NCBI GenBank assembly: GCA_012931725.1
Contig: CM022948.1
Span: 19,530,376-19,594,375 of the forward strand
DNA length: 64,000 bases
Source: Litsea cubeba
Taxonomy: Eukaryota; Streptophyta; Magnoliopsida; Laurales; Lauraceae
Reading direction: 5' to 3'
Shown: positions 22,950 through 32,636 of the stretch, piece after piece
Position numbering within the stretch: the stretch's first letter is position 1
How the letters are laid out: each line of letters starts with the position of its first letter
Notes under the pieces: model-generated
The model's database searches: none
The model's input: only the letters and a program-made list of their open reading frames with translations
What the model was told of the DNA's origin: nothing
Program-made: the position numbers and the translations under genes

Positions 22950-23820
22950 AGTTTTAATTATTTTTAAACGTCGCCAGACATGACTTGGCCACGAGTTATT
23001 GCCGCCGGCTTCCGTCGATTCCCGCTGGAGCCTATATTTCCAACAGTTGGTATATATGTTGTCTGGAATAGAGGTGGCACCCAATAAACTGCTTGAAATG
23101 GTGTGGTGTTAATAGCTGTATGAAAAGTGGTATTATACCACCATTCTGCTAATGGGACCATCGTACCCATGACTTGGGGTGTTCACTAGCATATAACATC
23201 GCAGATAATTTTTCCAACAACAATTCACCACCTCAGTTTGACGATCAGTCTGCGGATGATATGATGAACTCATCTTGAACTATACACCTTACAACCTAAA
23301 TAATTCCCGCCAAGACACACTTGTTAAAATTGGATCGCGATCGGAAACAATTGATTTTGGCATGCCAGGCAGTTTAAAGATATTTTCAAAAAAAACAATC
23401 TTGCAACCGATTGGGCAGTGTAACGGTGGGACATGGGTATAAAGTGTCCATATTTGCTTAAGCGATCAACAACTACAAAAATTATTGATTTTGATGATGA
23501 AACTGATAGGCCATCAATAAAATCCATGGATATGTGTGACCATACCTTATTAGGAATTGGCAATGGCTGTAGTAATCCAGGCAAAGATCAATTCTCATTT
23601 CTGACGTGCTGCAATATATCACATTCGGGAACCCACAACTTGATGTCTTTGTGCCATCCGGACCAGTAGAATGAAGAGCCCACTCGTCGTGCTGTTGTAA
23701 GGAATCTAGAGTGGCCTGATGAGGGAGAGAAATGCATTTTTTGGGAAATTGCCAATCTTACATTCGTGTATTTGGATGTGGCCAAGTCTCCTTGATCAAT
23801 ACGTTTTTTTAGTTGAAGGA
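22950..23820 (-). pseudogene. chromovirus integrase: zinc-binding domain and DDE core
   Basis: Reading leftwards: GHSRFLTTARRVGSSFYWSG with VPECDILQHVRN (zinc-binding region, ~23760-23590), then LPIPNKVWSHISMDFIDGL and IFVVVDRLSKYGHFIPM (~23570-23440). In shifted frames follow VSDRDPILTSVSWRELFRL (~23345), SSSYHPQTDRQTEVVN (~23265), then AEWWYNTTFHTAINTTPFQA (~23145). The D, D and E catalytic positions are recognisable, but frames change at least twice and stops occur, so it is dead. Confidence 0.85.
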
Positions 23821-23857
23821 AGTAAGGATCTCCTGATATTCCTTCTTAATTGTAGGT

Positions 23858-24104
23858 GTAGGAGGGTATCCGAGCTGAGGAGGTAACCGCTTGGGAGTCG
23901 CACAGCTGGACCCTCTACAGGGGATAGGCGGGGCCCAGGGCCCCGCGCCTATTGTATACACTCGGGCTGTAGCCTTTGGCTGTAACCCTCATGCTTTTGT
24001 CCCAGGCAGGAGCGTATCGCGTACCCAGGGGCCTCCCCAGGTTTCGAACCCGAGACCTCCTGTATAAAGGATAATCTGGGTGAAACCTGGTACCACTTGG
24101 GCTA
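23858..24104 (-). mobile_element. tRNA-derived SINE, copy 1 (reverse)
   Basis: On the reverse strand it begins with a tRNA-like head (agcccaagtggtacc, A-box-like; GGTTCGAAACC, B box) and ends 'ggataccctcctac'. It is the near-exact inverted copy of 24105-24352. It lies inside chromovirus pol; 'tgtaggt' just before and 'agtaggt' after the whole cluster (24817-24823) may be the target duplication. Confidence 0.82.
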
Positions 24105-24352
24105 CTAGCTCAAGTGGTACCAGGTTTCACCCAGATTATCCTTTATACAGGAGGTCTCGGGTTCGAAACCTGGGGAGGCCCCTGGGTACGCGATACGCTC
24201 CTGCCTGGGACAAAAGCATGAGGGTTACAGCCAAAGGCTACAGCCCGAGTGTATACAATAGGCGCGGGGCCCTGGGCCCCGCCAATCCCCTGTAGAGGGT
24301 CCAGCTGTGCGACTCCCAAGCGGTTACCTCCTCAGCTCGGATACCCTCCTAC
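24105..24352 (+). mobile_element. tRNA-derived SINE, copy 2 (forward)
   Basis: It starts 'tagctcaagtggtaccagg', has the B box GGTTCGAAACC at ~24161-24171 and ends 'accctcctac'. It is joined head-to-head with copy 1 at ~24105, so 23858-24352 is a ~495-bp almost perfect palindrome. Confidence 0.82.
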
Positions 24353-24568
24353 AAAAAGGCCGGCCTTTTTGTAGGGGGAAGGATTGTGGGCCCACCCGCC
24401 GGGATCGCCGGGGGTCCCCCACAGGGCCATTTGTGTACACTTGGGGACGTCTTATTGATAATGCGCCCTTACATGCTTTTGGCTCCGTAGAGTGGCCTCC
24501 CCAGGACTCGAACCCGCAACCTCTCCCTTAAGAGTAAGTTGGGAAGCATCCTGGTACCACTTGAGCTA
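24353..24568 (-). mobile_element. second SINE family member (reverse)
   Basis: On the reverse strand: 'gggctactagctcaagtgg', B box GGTTCGAGTCC (~24503), then a different body ('aaggcatg'-like, 'acccccggcgatcccggcgg') ending near a small palindrome 'aaaaaggccggccttttt' at 24354-24371. The tRNA-like head resembles the other SINE but the body does not. Confidence 0.75.
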
Positions 24569-24816
24569 GTAGCCCAAGTGGTACCAGGTTTCACCCAGAT
24601 TATCCTTTATACAGGAGGTCTCGGGTTCGAAACCTGGGGAGGCCCCTGGGTACGCGATACGCTCCTGCCTGGGACAAAAGCATGAGGGTTACAGCCAAAG
24701 GCTACAGCCCGAGTGTATACAATAGGCGCGGGGCCCTGGGCCCCGCCTATCCCCTGTAGAGGGTCCAGCTGTGCGACTCCCAAGCGGTTACCTCCTCAGC
24801 TCGGATACCCTCCTAC
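24569..24816 (+). mobile_element. tRNA-derived SINE, copy 3 (forward)
   Basis: It is almost identical to copy 2 (a visible difference is gcctatcccc here and gccaatcccc in copy 2). It is joined head-to-head with the preceding reverse SINE at ~24569. Chromovirus pol resumes directly after 24816. Confidence 0.82.
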
Positions 24817-24829
24817 AGTAGGTATCCAA

Positions 24830-25128
24830 GAGGGCACTGGAGTAGAAATTGGCATGACATCTCCTTCTTAACACAAGATAGTGAATCTGCAGCCCGGTTC
24901 TCGTTGCCTTTTTTATACTCCAAAATGTAGTAATGCCATCAGCTTTGTTAACCAACGATGTTGGAGTGGGTTGCCAATTCGTTGTTCCAATAAAAACTTG
25001 GGTCTGCGATGGTCGACAGTTCTGATGAAAAATTTCCTACCTAAAAGATAGGAGTAGGACCGCCATTTTTTTGACGGCAATGATAATTGGCAAGAGTTCC
25101 TTCTCATAAGTGGGCAGAGAATAATTAC
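24830..25128 (-). pseudogene. chromovirus RNase H fragment
   Basis: The reverse-strand frames read GNYSLPTYEKELLPIIIAVK (about 25128-25070), then GRKFFIRT, then KFLLEQRIGNPLQHRWLTKL. 'L..TYEKELLA.....KW..YL.GR.F.IRTDH.SLK.LLEQR...PLQ..W...L' is the RNase H domain of Ty3/gypsy pol. A frame change separates the first part from the rest. It is continuous with integrase across the SINE cluster. Confidence 0.82.
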
Positions 25129-25265
25129 CAATAAGTCTATATGGACCGAAATAAGGTCCCAAAATGTAAACCGAACTGACATGGATGTCCACTCAGCGCT
25201 GAGTGGACATCAGATTTGGTGGGGGCACGGGATTAGATTTTGGGAGCCCGCGAGGAATTGTGAAG
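25129..25265 (+). repeat. left inverted terminal repeat (Mutator-like)
   Basis: It runs 'caataagtctatatggaccg' ... 'gaggaattgtgaag' and matches the reverse complement of 49160-49297 almost throughout. At 25184-25211 is a perfect 28-bp palindrome whose half-site is GATGTCCACTCAGC. Confidence 0.8.
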
Positions 25266-27029
25266 TCTCAAAGTTAAAAAGATTCCACTCTTTTCAGTTG
25301 GAAGTGGGGGTTGTTTGCTTCTCCATCTCAGGCCATCAGCGAACGCAGGCTTTTGGCTGCATCCTCTCTCTCTCTATCTACATTGTTTGTAGAGATTCGA
25401 CCTTTTCTTTGGTCGAAGGTATTCTTCTTCTCTTTCTACTCTGCTTCTTCTTCTTCTTATGATGTAATAATCTTCACATATGTTGGGTTTTTATATTAAA
25501 TCTTCTGGTGATTTGGGTGGTCTTTTTTTGGTTGGAATTTGCAAAAAGATTTGATTTTTATTGAAGTTCTATATGGGGAAGTAGTGAAGTTTCTGTTGTC
25601 TTTTATGAATCTCATGTATGTTCTTCAAGTCTTCTTTTGTGTGATCGATGTAAACTTTTTTCTGGTTTTCTTGCGGCGGATGTCTGTTTTGCTTGATCTG
25701 TATCTTGATTTTTGTTTGTTTCTTTTTGTACATCTTATTCTCAATGGTGATGAAGAACGTTATGTATACAAACTGTATGTTGTAATGCTATAATGGTTTT
25801 ATGCATACCAACTGTATGTCAAAATGTTGGAGCAAACTGTGATTGTTCGTTCACCTAGCAGACAGACATAGAGCTTCATTCACAACTCTTCAGCACAATT
25901 GTTTATCTTCGATCAATAGTAAGGTCCTTTAGTTAATTTTAATATTGTTTTTAAGAAGTATGGGGAAAAGAAAAGAAATGGGTTTAAGATCCCAATTTAA
26001 GAAAATACTCACTCAGTTCTCATGCTTTTGAAAAATCAAATATCCATGAATTTTTTTCCCATGAACTCTCTCTCTCTCTCTACCCTTGAATTTGTTGCTT
26101 CATTTTTTTTTCCTTAATTTTGTTTCTAATTAACAGCAGGAGATGGGGGAAAATGTAAGAGCAATTTTTTTTTTTTTTTTGGGTGAGATATAAGGTCTAA
26201 CAATTCTAGGCTTGAGCTAAGATTTTGCTGAACACTGGTTGAATGTAAGTGCCAAAGCTGCCAACATAGGAATATTAGTAAAATTATGTAAACAAATATT
26301 GTCAAGTAAACTTGACTCGATAGAATTTAAAATTCTATTCCAATTTTTAAGATTGTGACAATATGAGATTCAAAGTTAACAGAATAAAATTTGATACAAG
26401 CTTCATGTATACTCATGTATAAGAGGAAGGTGAGGCTCTGCTCCTGTTTTTTTCTCTTCATTTTTTTTTTTTAAAGATGCAAGGCTTTGATGTGCTATTC
26501 GGTAATTATGATAGTGTCGAACAGTCAAAATGTAGCTAATGAAACTAAAGATCCACTCCACTGAAATGAATTTTTTGGGTTCTGAATTCTGAATGTTATT
26601 CTTATCTATAACTGTTATGCTTAGGAATTTTGAAATGAGTTTGATATGTAGTGATTAAAAACAAAAAACTTTCATGGTCCTAATACTTTCCTTTTTTTTA
26701 GATTTTTTTTGAGTTTCTAGTTTTGTTGTAATTTATGACATGGAGATTGTGATTTATACAGAGAAGGGATTGCTTTAAAACCATGTTTGTTAGGTTTGTC
26801 TGATATTTACTTACTGAAGAAATCTTTTTTCTAAGAATTTGGTAGAATTTTCTTTCTTCCTTTGATTTTTCTGTATCGTGGGGTACTTGAATGATCTTAC
26901 AAGTTTAAAACTTGTACTTCCTTTATTTAATATCCTAGTTGTAAATGATCTTAGTTTTTTGGTAATGATCTTTAATATTCTTTTATCGAATTATTCTCAA
27001 TAACTGAATGCTTTATTTGTTTTTAGAAG
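25266..27029. other. leader and intron-like region before the FAR1-type transposase
   Basis: It holds a pyrimidine-rich, 5'-UTR-like stretch (~25340-25460, with ctctctctct and cttcttcttctt) followed by ~1.5 kb of T-rich sequence without a coding frame. A long leader intron before the transposase start at ~27030 is likely. Confidence 0.4.
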
Positions 27030-27958
27030 CATGGAAGAAGATGAATTATCACGTTCATTTGATGGAGACGACAATGCAATTGAATTGGGGACAGTTTGTT
27101 AGGAAATAAACAATGTTGAAATGGAGAAGCTCTAGGAGGAAGGTGAAACATAGAAGAGGTAGTAATGGAACCTCAGAGGGGAATGGTATTTGGTTCAATT
27201 GAAGAAGTACATGAATTTTATGCAAGATATGCCAGGCATATTGGGTTTGTTGTCGCCCAAAAAACATCGAAAAAAGGAACGGATGGAAAAAGAGCTATGT
27301 TACATTTGCTTGCACTAAGGGCAGAAAGCCAAAACCAAGTGCAAGCAACCCAGTTCAACCCCGTCCACAATCAAGAACAAATTGCAAAGCAGCGTTAAAT
27401 CTTTCTCTGCAATTTGACTGGAAGTGGCTTCTGAATAAATTTGTACTTGAGCATAATCATAATATGAGTCCGAACAAAGCTCGATATCACAAGAGTAACA
27501 GGGTAATCCCACCACATGTGAAGAGGCAACTTGAATTGAATGACAAAGCGGAAATTAGATTGAACAAGACTGTTAGCTCATGTGTAGTAGAGGCAGGGGG
27601 GCATGGGAATTTGCCATGGTTAGCAAAGGATGCAAGAAACTACCTGGATAAACTCAGGCGCTTAGAACTCAAGGAAGGGGATGCCGATGCAATGCTAAGC
27701 TATTTAAAAAAAAAAAAAAAAAAAAGCAACAAGACAACGAATCCTTTTTTTATGTCATGGATCTTGATATAGAGCATCGAGTAAGGAACATATTTTGGGC
27801 TGATGCGAGGAGTAGAGCAGCATTTACTGAATTTGGTGATGTGGTCACGTTTGACACCACTTATTTGGTTAACAAATATGATATGCCTTTCGCTCCTTTT
27901 GTGGGTGTGAATCAGCATGGACAGTCGGTACTTTTAGGTTCTGGTTTGATATCACGAG
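27030..27958 (+). pseudogene. FAR1-type Mutator transposase, N-terminal half
   Basis: A start at ~27030 (MEEDELSRSFDGDDNAIELG) leads into PQRGMVFGSIEEVHEFYARY with HIGFVVAQK, the FAR1 DNA-binding domain. In another frame the zinc-fold part follows (FACTKGRKPK, then FDWKWLLNKFVLEHNHNMSP). After the domain, NNLPWLAKD-like (GNLPWLAKDARNYLDKL) and FYVMDLDIEHRVRNIFWADA lead into the MULE catalytic domain with VTFDTTYLVNKYDMPFAPFV, where the D of FDTTY is the first catalytic Asp. Several stops and a shift at the poly-A run (~27705-27725) kill it. The frame is cut at 27958 by a gypsy LTR; the C-terminal part is at 37538-38060. Confidence 0.82.
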
Positions 27959-29893
27959 TGTAAGACCTCGACCCGAGAGACCTCGATTAGAGTTGATTAA
28001 GTTGTGTTTTAGTTTTAAGTGTGTTTAGTGGTTTTTGGATTAATTGGGGATTAGAATAGCTTTTATAATAGCTTTGGGGAATTTGGAGAGCCTCTTTACT
28101 TGTGGGACCCTTTGGGGGTTCTTATTACGAATTACGTGAGATTGGGGGTTTACCGATGATTTTCAAAAAAATTGTGTTTTTAACCCCATTGGACCTATCT
28201 TGTTAATCCCTACAACTTTCATGTTGACATCGTTTTCATTCGAGGATCCTAAACCCGACTTTTCGCAATTTGAGGGCAAAATGGTCTTTTTACCCAAAAA
28301 TCTGGACACCAATTTCAATGTCACCAAAATGTGCAAAATATATACTTTTTGGAAACTAAAAATTTCGCCGATCAACTTTGTCTTCTTCGTCGAATTCGTT
28401 TGAAGCCCCGAAAGCCATGTTTTGAGCCCGAGAAGTCTTTTAAGTTGTGGGCCCCATCCCCACTTACTATATATAGAGAGCTTCTTCTTCATTTTTCCAT
28501 TTCTGGCAAAAACCCTAAAAGGAGGAGAGATTTCCAGCCCTAGAGTTTCCCTTGCCTTTTTCTTGCTTCCTTTCCCATAAACCACCACAAGAACTTGCCT
28601 AAATCAAGAGATGGACCTTGCAATCTTCTTCCTCACTTCAAGAGCTCTCTATTGGTACCATTTATGAAGACATGCATCACCATTAGAGCCTCTTGTGAGC
28701 TCTCTCTTCTTATTTGAACCACTTTTAGGTAAGTGATCCCTCCAATCTTTTAGAGTCTTGTTTGTTTAGCCCTAGGGAAACTCCATTTCGTTTATTGGAA
28801 GGTTTCATTTTGTTTTACTTGGATTTTGATATTCTGGGGTTTGGATTTGGGGGTTTTTGTGTAGATTTGGTATCTTGGCTTGGAGAGGTGTTGAGGCTTG
28901 ATTTTCTTAGCATGTGGACCTAAGGCAAGTGGATGAATGGATTGATTTCATAATTGCATGTTTATAAAGATTTGAACTCTTATTCATTGCTTTCACCTAA
29001 CTTATTTTATGAGTTTTTATGATTTTGGAAACATGCATAAGGTTAGGCTATTAATAGTTCTCTTGGAAAACATGTGTTTTATTGTCTTGCTTTTAGATCA
29101 TTTATGGATTTTCAATTATGGAGATGTCTTGCATTGAATGAGGTGGAAGTGATGGAGAAATGAATGAATTATGAGAATGGTTGTTAGAGGAGTTGATGAT
29201 GAACTGAATGGGTTGAAAGGAGGGTTTGAGACCCTCAATTGTATGTATAAAAGGATGCCAAAGGAGGAGAAAAAGGAAGGAACGGACTGTACTCAGAAAA
29301 ACAGTTCTGGACAGTTCGCTCGAGCGACCATGACACATCGCTCGAGCGAACCCGTCACAGAACCTCGTTGGCTCGAGCCAACCCTCTGATCGCTCGAGCC
29401 AACCTGATCCGAGCAGGTCCGCTCGAGCGAACCTTAAGTCCGCTCGAGCGAACCCCAGACAGAGAGCTGTTCGCCCGAGCGAACCTCCCAGTTCGCTCGA
29501 GCGAACTGCCTGTCTGTCATGGGTCAACGCTTAAGGGTGTGAAACTTTATTTTTATGCTTGGGGAGGTATTGTATGGAGCCCCAATGCCATGTAAGGTGT
29601 TATATGAAGCCCGGAAGAAGGAGAAAACTCATCATGAAGATTCCATGAGGTTTTCTAGATTGACCAATGTGTATAAGGACCCGGAATGTCCCTAATTCTT
29701 AAAGAGTACCAAAATTTCATCATGATTGACATACGGGACCCTATTCACACTGATTCAATTCTAGGAACCCCATTGTTAGCCTGTAAAGGTATGAGAAACT
29801 ATTTGTATTCGATTTTCAACCAAACTCCTATTTTGGGATTTCAACCCACAAGATATGACTAGACTGTTCCCAAGAGTACTAGAAGAGATGTGT
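27959..29893 (+). repeat. 5' LTR of Tekay/Del-like element (left part)
   Basis: A TG start at 27959 lies directly after interrupted transposase codons. The first bases 'tgtaagacctcgacccgaga' and the later 'cgacccg' style are typical of Tekay/Del LTRs. The remaining ~305 bp of the LTR lie at 36267-36571. No protein-coding frame is meaningful here. Confidence 0.75.
29310..29515 (+). repeat. array of GCTCGAGC-type palindromes in the gypsy LTR
   Basis: Eight copies of a CpG-containing palindrome (CGCTCGAGCGA and variants GGCTCGAGCC, CGCCCGAGCGA) occur at irregular ~20-35-base spacing, each usually followed by 'acc' or 'aaccc'. Confidence 0.85.
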
Positions 29894-30067
29894 TTACTTG
29901 TGGTGATTGATTAGTTTATCTTCTGCACTTTCTCACATAATCATCACTAGTTAAAGGTAAATTGGAAAGGAATTAAAATTGGCCATTAATTTGAAGATCA
30001 CCCTATTCACCCCACCCCCCCCCCCCCCCCCCCCCCACCTCTAGGGTTAGGATCCCTTGGACTTTCA
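29894..30067 (+). repeat. left LTR of SIRE-like element (3' end only)
   Basis: 'ttacttgtggtgattgatta' ... 'ccttggactttca' matches 36118-36266 with one substitution that I can see (cttctgc/cttccgc), plus a 20+-base poly-C run at ~30014-30037 present only here. Confidence 0.9.
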
Positions 30068-30068
30068 A

Positions 30069-30081
30069 TTGGTATCAGAGC
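30069..30081 (+). other. Met-tRNA primer-binding site of SIRE-like element
   Basis: TTGGTATCAGAGC starts two bases after the LTR end (30067), the standard Ty1/copia primer site complementary to initiator tRNA-Met. Confidence 0.9.
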
Positions 30082-30157
30082 AAGGTTGCTCTATATTTAG
30101 GATCAAGTGTTTGGAACCCTTGATTAGGTGTAAAAACCTAGAGTCATAACCCTAGTT

Positions 30158-31738
30158 GTGTATTGCACGAAAATCATTAGAATGGTTTCCACTCAGTTTG
30201 ATGTTGTACATTCCCTTGTAGATTCTTCTAGACCACCATTTCTTCCATCTATTGGAGATACAAACATTAGAATTAATGAATCCCAAGATGAATTAAGAGA
30301 AGAAGAAAATGAATATGAAGATGACCTTCAACAAGCTTATAATGAGCTATATACATTGTTCTTAAAGCTTGATAAGAACAATAAAAGTTTAAAAGAAGAA
30401 TCTAAAAGATTAAACAAGGAAATTGACACTTCAAAAGATGAACTTAGAGAGAAAGAAGAATTAATTCAATGCCTAGACTCTAAGTTTATGATCACTTTGC
30501 ACAACCTATCAAATGCTCAAGATGAACTAAATGAAATGAAATTAAATCATAATGAGTTAAATAAAAAAAATATAAATCTAAGAGATACATTAAAAAGACA
30601 AGATGAAAACATTATCTATTTAGAATCCAATTTGAAAATTTCTAAAGATAACTTGTTAAATCTTCAAGATGAATTAAATGTATCTAAGATAAGTTGTGAA
30701 GGACTTACCAAAGAAAACTCAACTCTAAGTGATCATATAAAAAATCAAGTTGAAGACATTGTTAATTTAGAATCCAAGTTAATAATCACTAAGGAAATTT
30801 TATTTAATGCTCAAGGTGATATAAAAGCTTTACAACTTGGATCTAATGATAATGAACTTAAACTTAAATTAAAAATTGCTAATGAAAAAGTTAACAAGTT
30901 TAATGGAATTGGAATTCAACTCTTAAAAGTTAAAAATGAAAATTCAATTCTTAAAAATCAAGTCACTCAACTTGAAACCCACAAAAACAGGTATGAGTGC
31001 AAATTTACCCAAAGTGAAGAGAAATTAGAAAAGTTATTTAAAATGGGTAAATCACAAGGAGATAGGACTGGTATTGGATTCAATAAGTATATTACTCATG
31101 ACCCAAATTTCACCAACACATTTGTGAAAGGTGAGTCCTCATTCTCATGCACTCAATCTCTATTGCCCAAAATAAAATGTCATTATTGTGGTAATGAAGG
31201 GCACTTCAAATTTGAGTGCAAATTAAGGAAAAGTCATTTGTCTAAACCTATCTATGAACCTAAAAATGGAAAATCTAATTCTATGATGGTTAAGGCATCT
31301 AAATCAAAGGAAGACTCTATAAAGTTCAAGCAAGTCAAACCATTCCAACAAGAGTCTCCTAAGATAGATTTTAAAAAGACTAAACAAGTAAAGAATGGTC
31401 AAAACAAATCTATCAATAAGAAACCTCTCACCTTCCCCCCATTAACCTTGGAAATGAAAGAACTTTTGAAAAAGGTTGAAAGATTAAAATTAAAATTCAA
31501 AAGACAAAAAGAGGGAGAAAAAGCTAAAAGAAATGAGAAGAATAAAAAGAAAGTTGAACACCAACTACCAAAGACTAATCATCAATCTAATTATAGAGTT
31601 GTCAAACCTAAAAGATATGATGTCAAGTCTATAAGAAATCTATATTTATCTCCTATAGTTGGTGAAATCTCAAACATAGGCTCAAAGGCTCAAGACCTTA
31701 GATGGATACCTAAGGTTAGGGTATTAGACAAATACTAA
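30158..31738 (+). CDS. gag-like protein of SIRE-type element, N-terminal capsid part deleted
   Basis: This 526-residue open frame has a short start (likely Met at ~30182, MVSTQFDVVHSLVDSSRPPF). It then jumps straight into a long coiled coil (about residues 45-285, repeated patterns such as NLESKL and NAQDELNEMK). A CCHC zinc knuckle follows at residues 341-354 (CHYCGNEGHFKFEC). The C-terminal ~170 residues are Lys-rich and basic, ending DLRWIPKV. SIRE gag normally starts with an 'RPP(L/I)...' segment leading into the UBN2/DUF4219 capsid region; here that region is missing after 'SSRPPF', so the protein is internally deleted. The intact frame is unlike the decayed neighbours. Confidence 0.75.
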   Translation: MYCTKIIRMVSTQFDVVHSLVDSSRPPFLPSIGDTNIRINESQDELREEENEYEDDLQQAYNELYTLFLKLDKNNKSLKEESKRLNKEIDTSKDELREKEELIQCLDSKFMITLHNLSNAQDELNEMKLNHNELNKKNINLRDTLKRQDENIIYLESNLKISKDNLLNLQDELNVSKISCEGLTKENSTLSDHIKNQVEDIVNLESKLIITKEILFNAQGDIKALQLGSNDNELKLKLKIANEKVNKFNGIGIQLLKVKNENSILKNQVTQLETHKNRYECKFTQSEEKLEKLFKMGKSQGDRTGIGFNKYITHDPNFTNTFVKGESSFSCTQSLLPKIKCHYCGNEGHFKFECKLRKSHLSKPIYEPKNGKSNSMMVKASKSKEDSIKFKQVKPFQQESPKIDFKKTKQVKNGQNKSINKKPLTFPPLTLEMKELLKKVERLKLKFKRQKEGEKAKRNEKNKKKVEHQLPKTNHQSNYRVVKPKRYDVKSIRNLYLSPIVGEISNIGSKAQDLRWIPKVRVLDKY

Positions 31739-32636
31739 GGCCTAGCAATTAGATTAGACCAACCCACTCTCATAAGTTATATGTCTAGTTGGTCCTAAGT
31801 CTAAATGGTTCAAACTTTCTAAGTATTCACTATATGTTTAGAATTTCAAATTGTTTGAAAATTATTTGTTGAAAATGCATTTTTGAACCCAAAAGGTACT
31901 TGATATTAGAATGCATGTGTTTGATCAATTTAAATCAAAAATCTTATGATCTGATAATTGTTCTTCATAAGTTAAATCAATCATAAAACACTCTAAGCAA
32001 TGATCATTAGCTAAGAAGGCAGATTCAGTGGATTAGTCCACTTTTCTACATGTATCGGTCGACCGATACTTAAGTCATCGGTGGACCGACGAAGCTGTGA
32101 CTCGTTAAAAACCCTATGCGCAGAATCTCCTCCTTCTGTTCTGTTCTTCCCCTTCATCAACGAACCTAGGGCTTTTTCAACTTCTCCCTGCTTGCAACTC
32201 TCCTTCAAGGCTGAAGATCAAGATCATTATTGACATAGATTTTCGAAAAATCCATCTTCAAGCAAAACTCTATTGGCATTGCTTCATCTGTACATCGTGT
32301 GTTCTTGGTTGGTTCAGCAGCAGTCCTTCTGGGAGTTGGTTCAGTGGTTTGAAGAAACTCTGCAGGCTTTATGTGATTTGAGAAATCATTGTCAAAATAA
32401 GCCTTTAAGACATCAACAAGTCAAGATCTCCAAGCCATTTGATGTTCACAGTCGACTGCTATGGGCTGTTTTGAGAAACCCAACCTCATGTGCCACATTC
32501 AGATTTGATCATCTATTCTAGTTCCCTTTCCAAGTTTGATTCAGGTAACATTGAACTCAATCTTCCTACATCTTAGTCCACAGTCATTCTCTAAAAATTT
32601 CAAATCTTTCTATCATATTCCCTCTGTGCACACCAA
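31739..32636. other. gap where pol would lie
   Basis: No protease, integrase, RT or RNase H residues are seen in any frame. At ~32055-32095 there are two TCGGTCGACCGA-type palindromes like those in the LTR. The stretch before 32637 looks like an upstream leader for the next ORF. Confidence 0.55.

Larger units (their letters stand above)
22110..25128 (-). mobile_element. chromovirus-type Ty3/gypsy pol remnant, reverse strand
   Basis: From right to left it carries RNase H (25128-24830), an integrase zinc-binding domain and core (23820-22950), and the integrase C-terminal barrel (22331-22110). It is split by the four-SINE cluster (23858-24816) and by an unidentified ~600-bp insertion (22335-22940). 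RT and gag are absent, and the right edge coincides with the inverted terminal repeat at 25129. Confidence 0.85.

Noticed and set aside
24093..24620. tRNA genes (B-box GGTTCGAAACC)
   Set aside because: The tRNA-like part is followed by a constant non-tRNA body in every copy and cannot fold as a full cloverleaf from what I see; these are SINE heads.
28163..28588. 141-residue reverse ORF within a gypsy LTR
   Set aside because: Lies wholly in LTR sequence, no domain, and the opposite strand has similar-length frames.
30014..30037. Poly-C run as a biological difference between LTRs
   Set aside because: Homopolymer length is prone to sequencing and assembly error.
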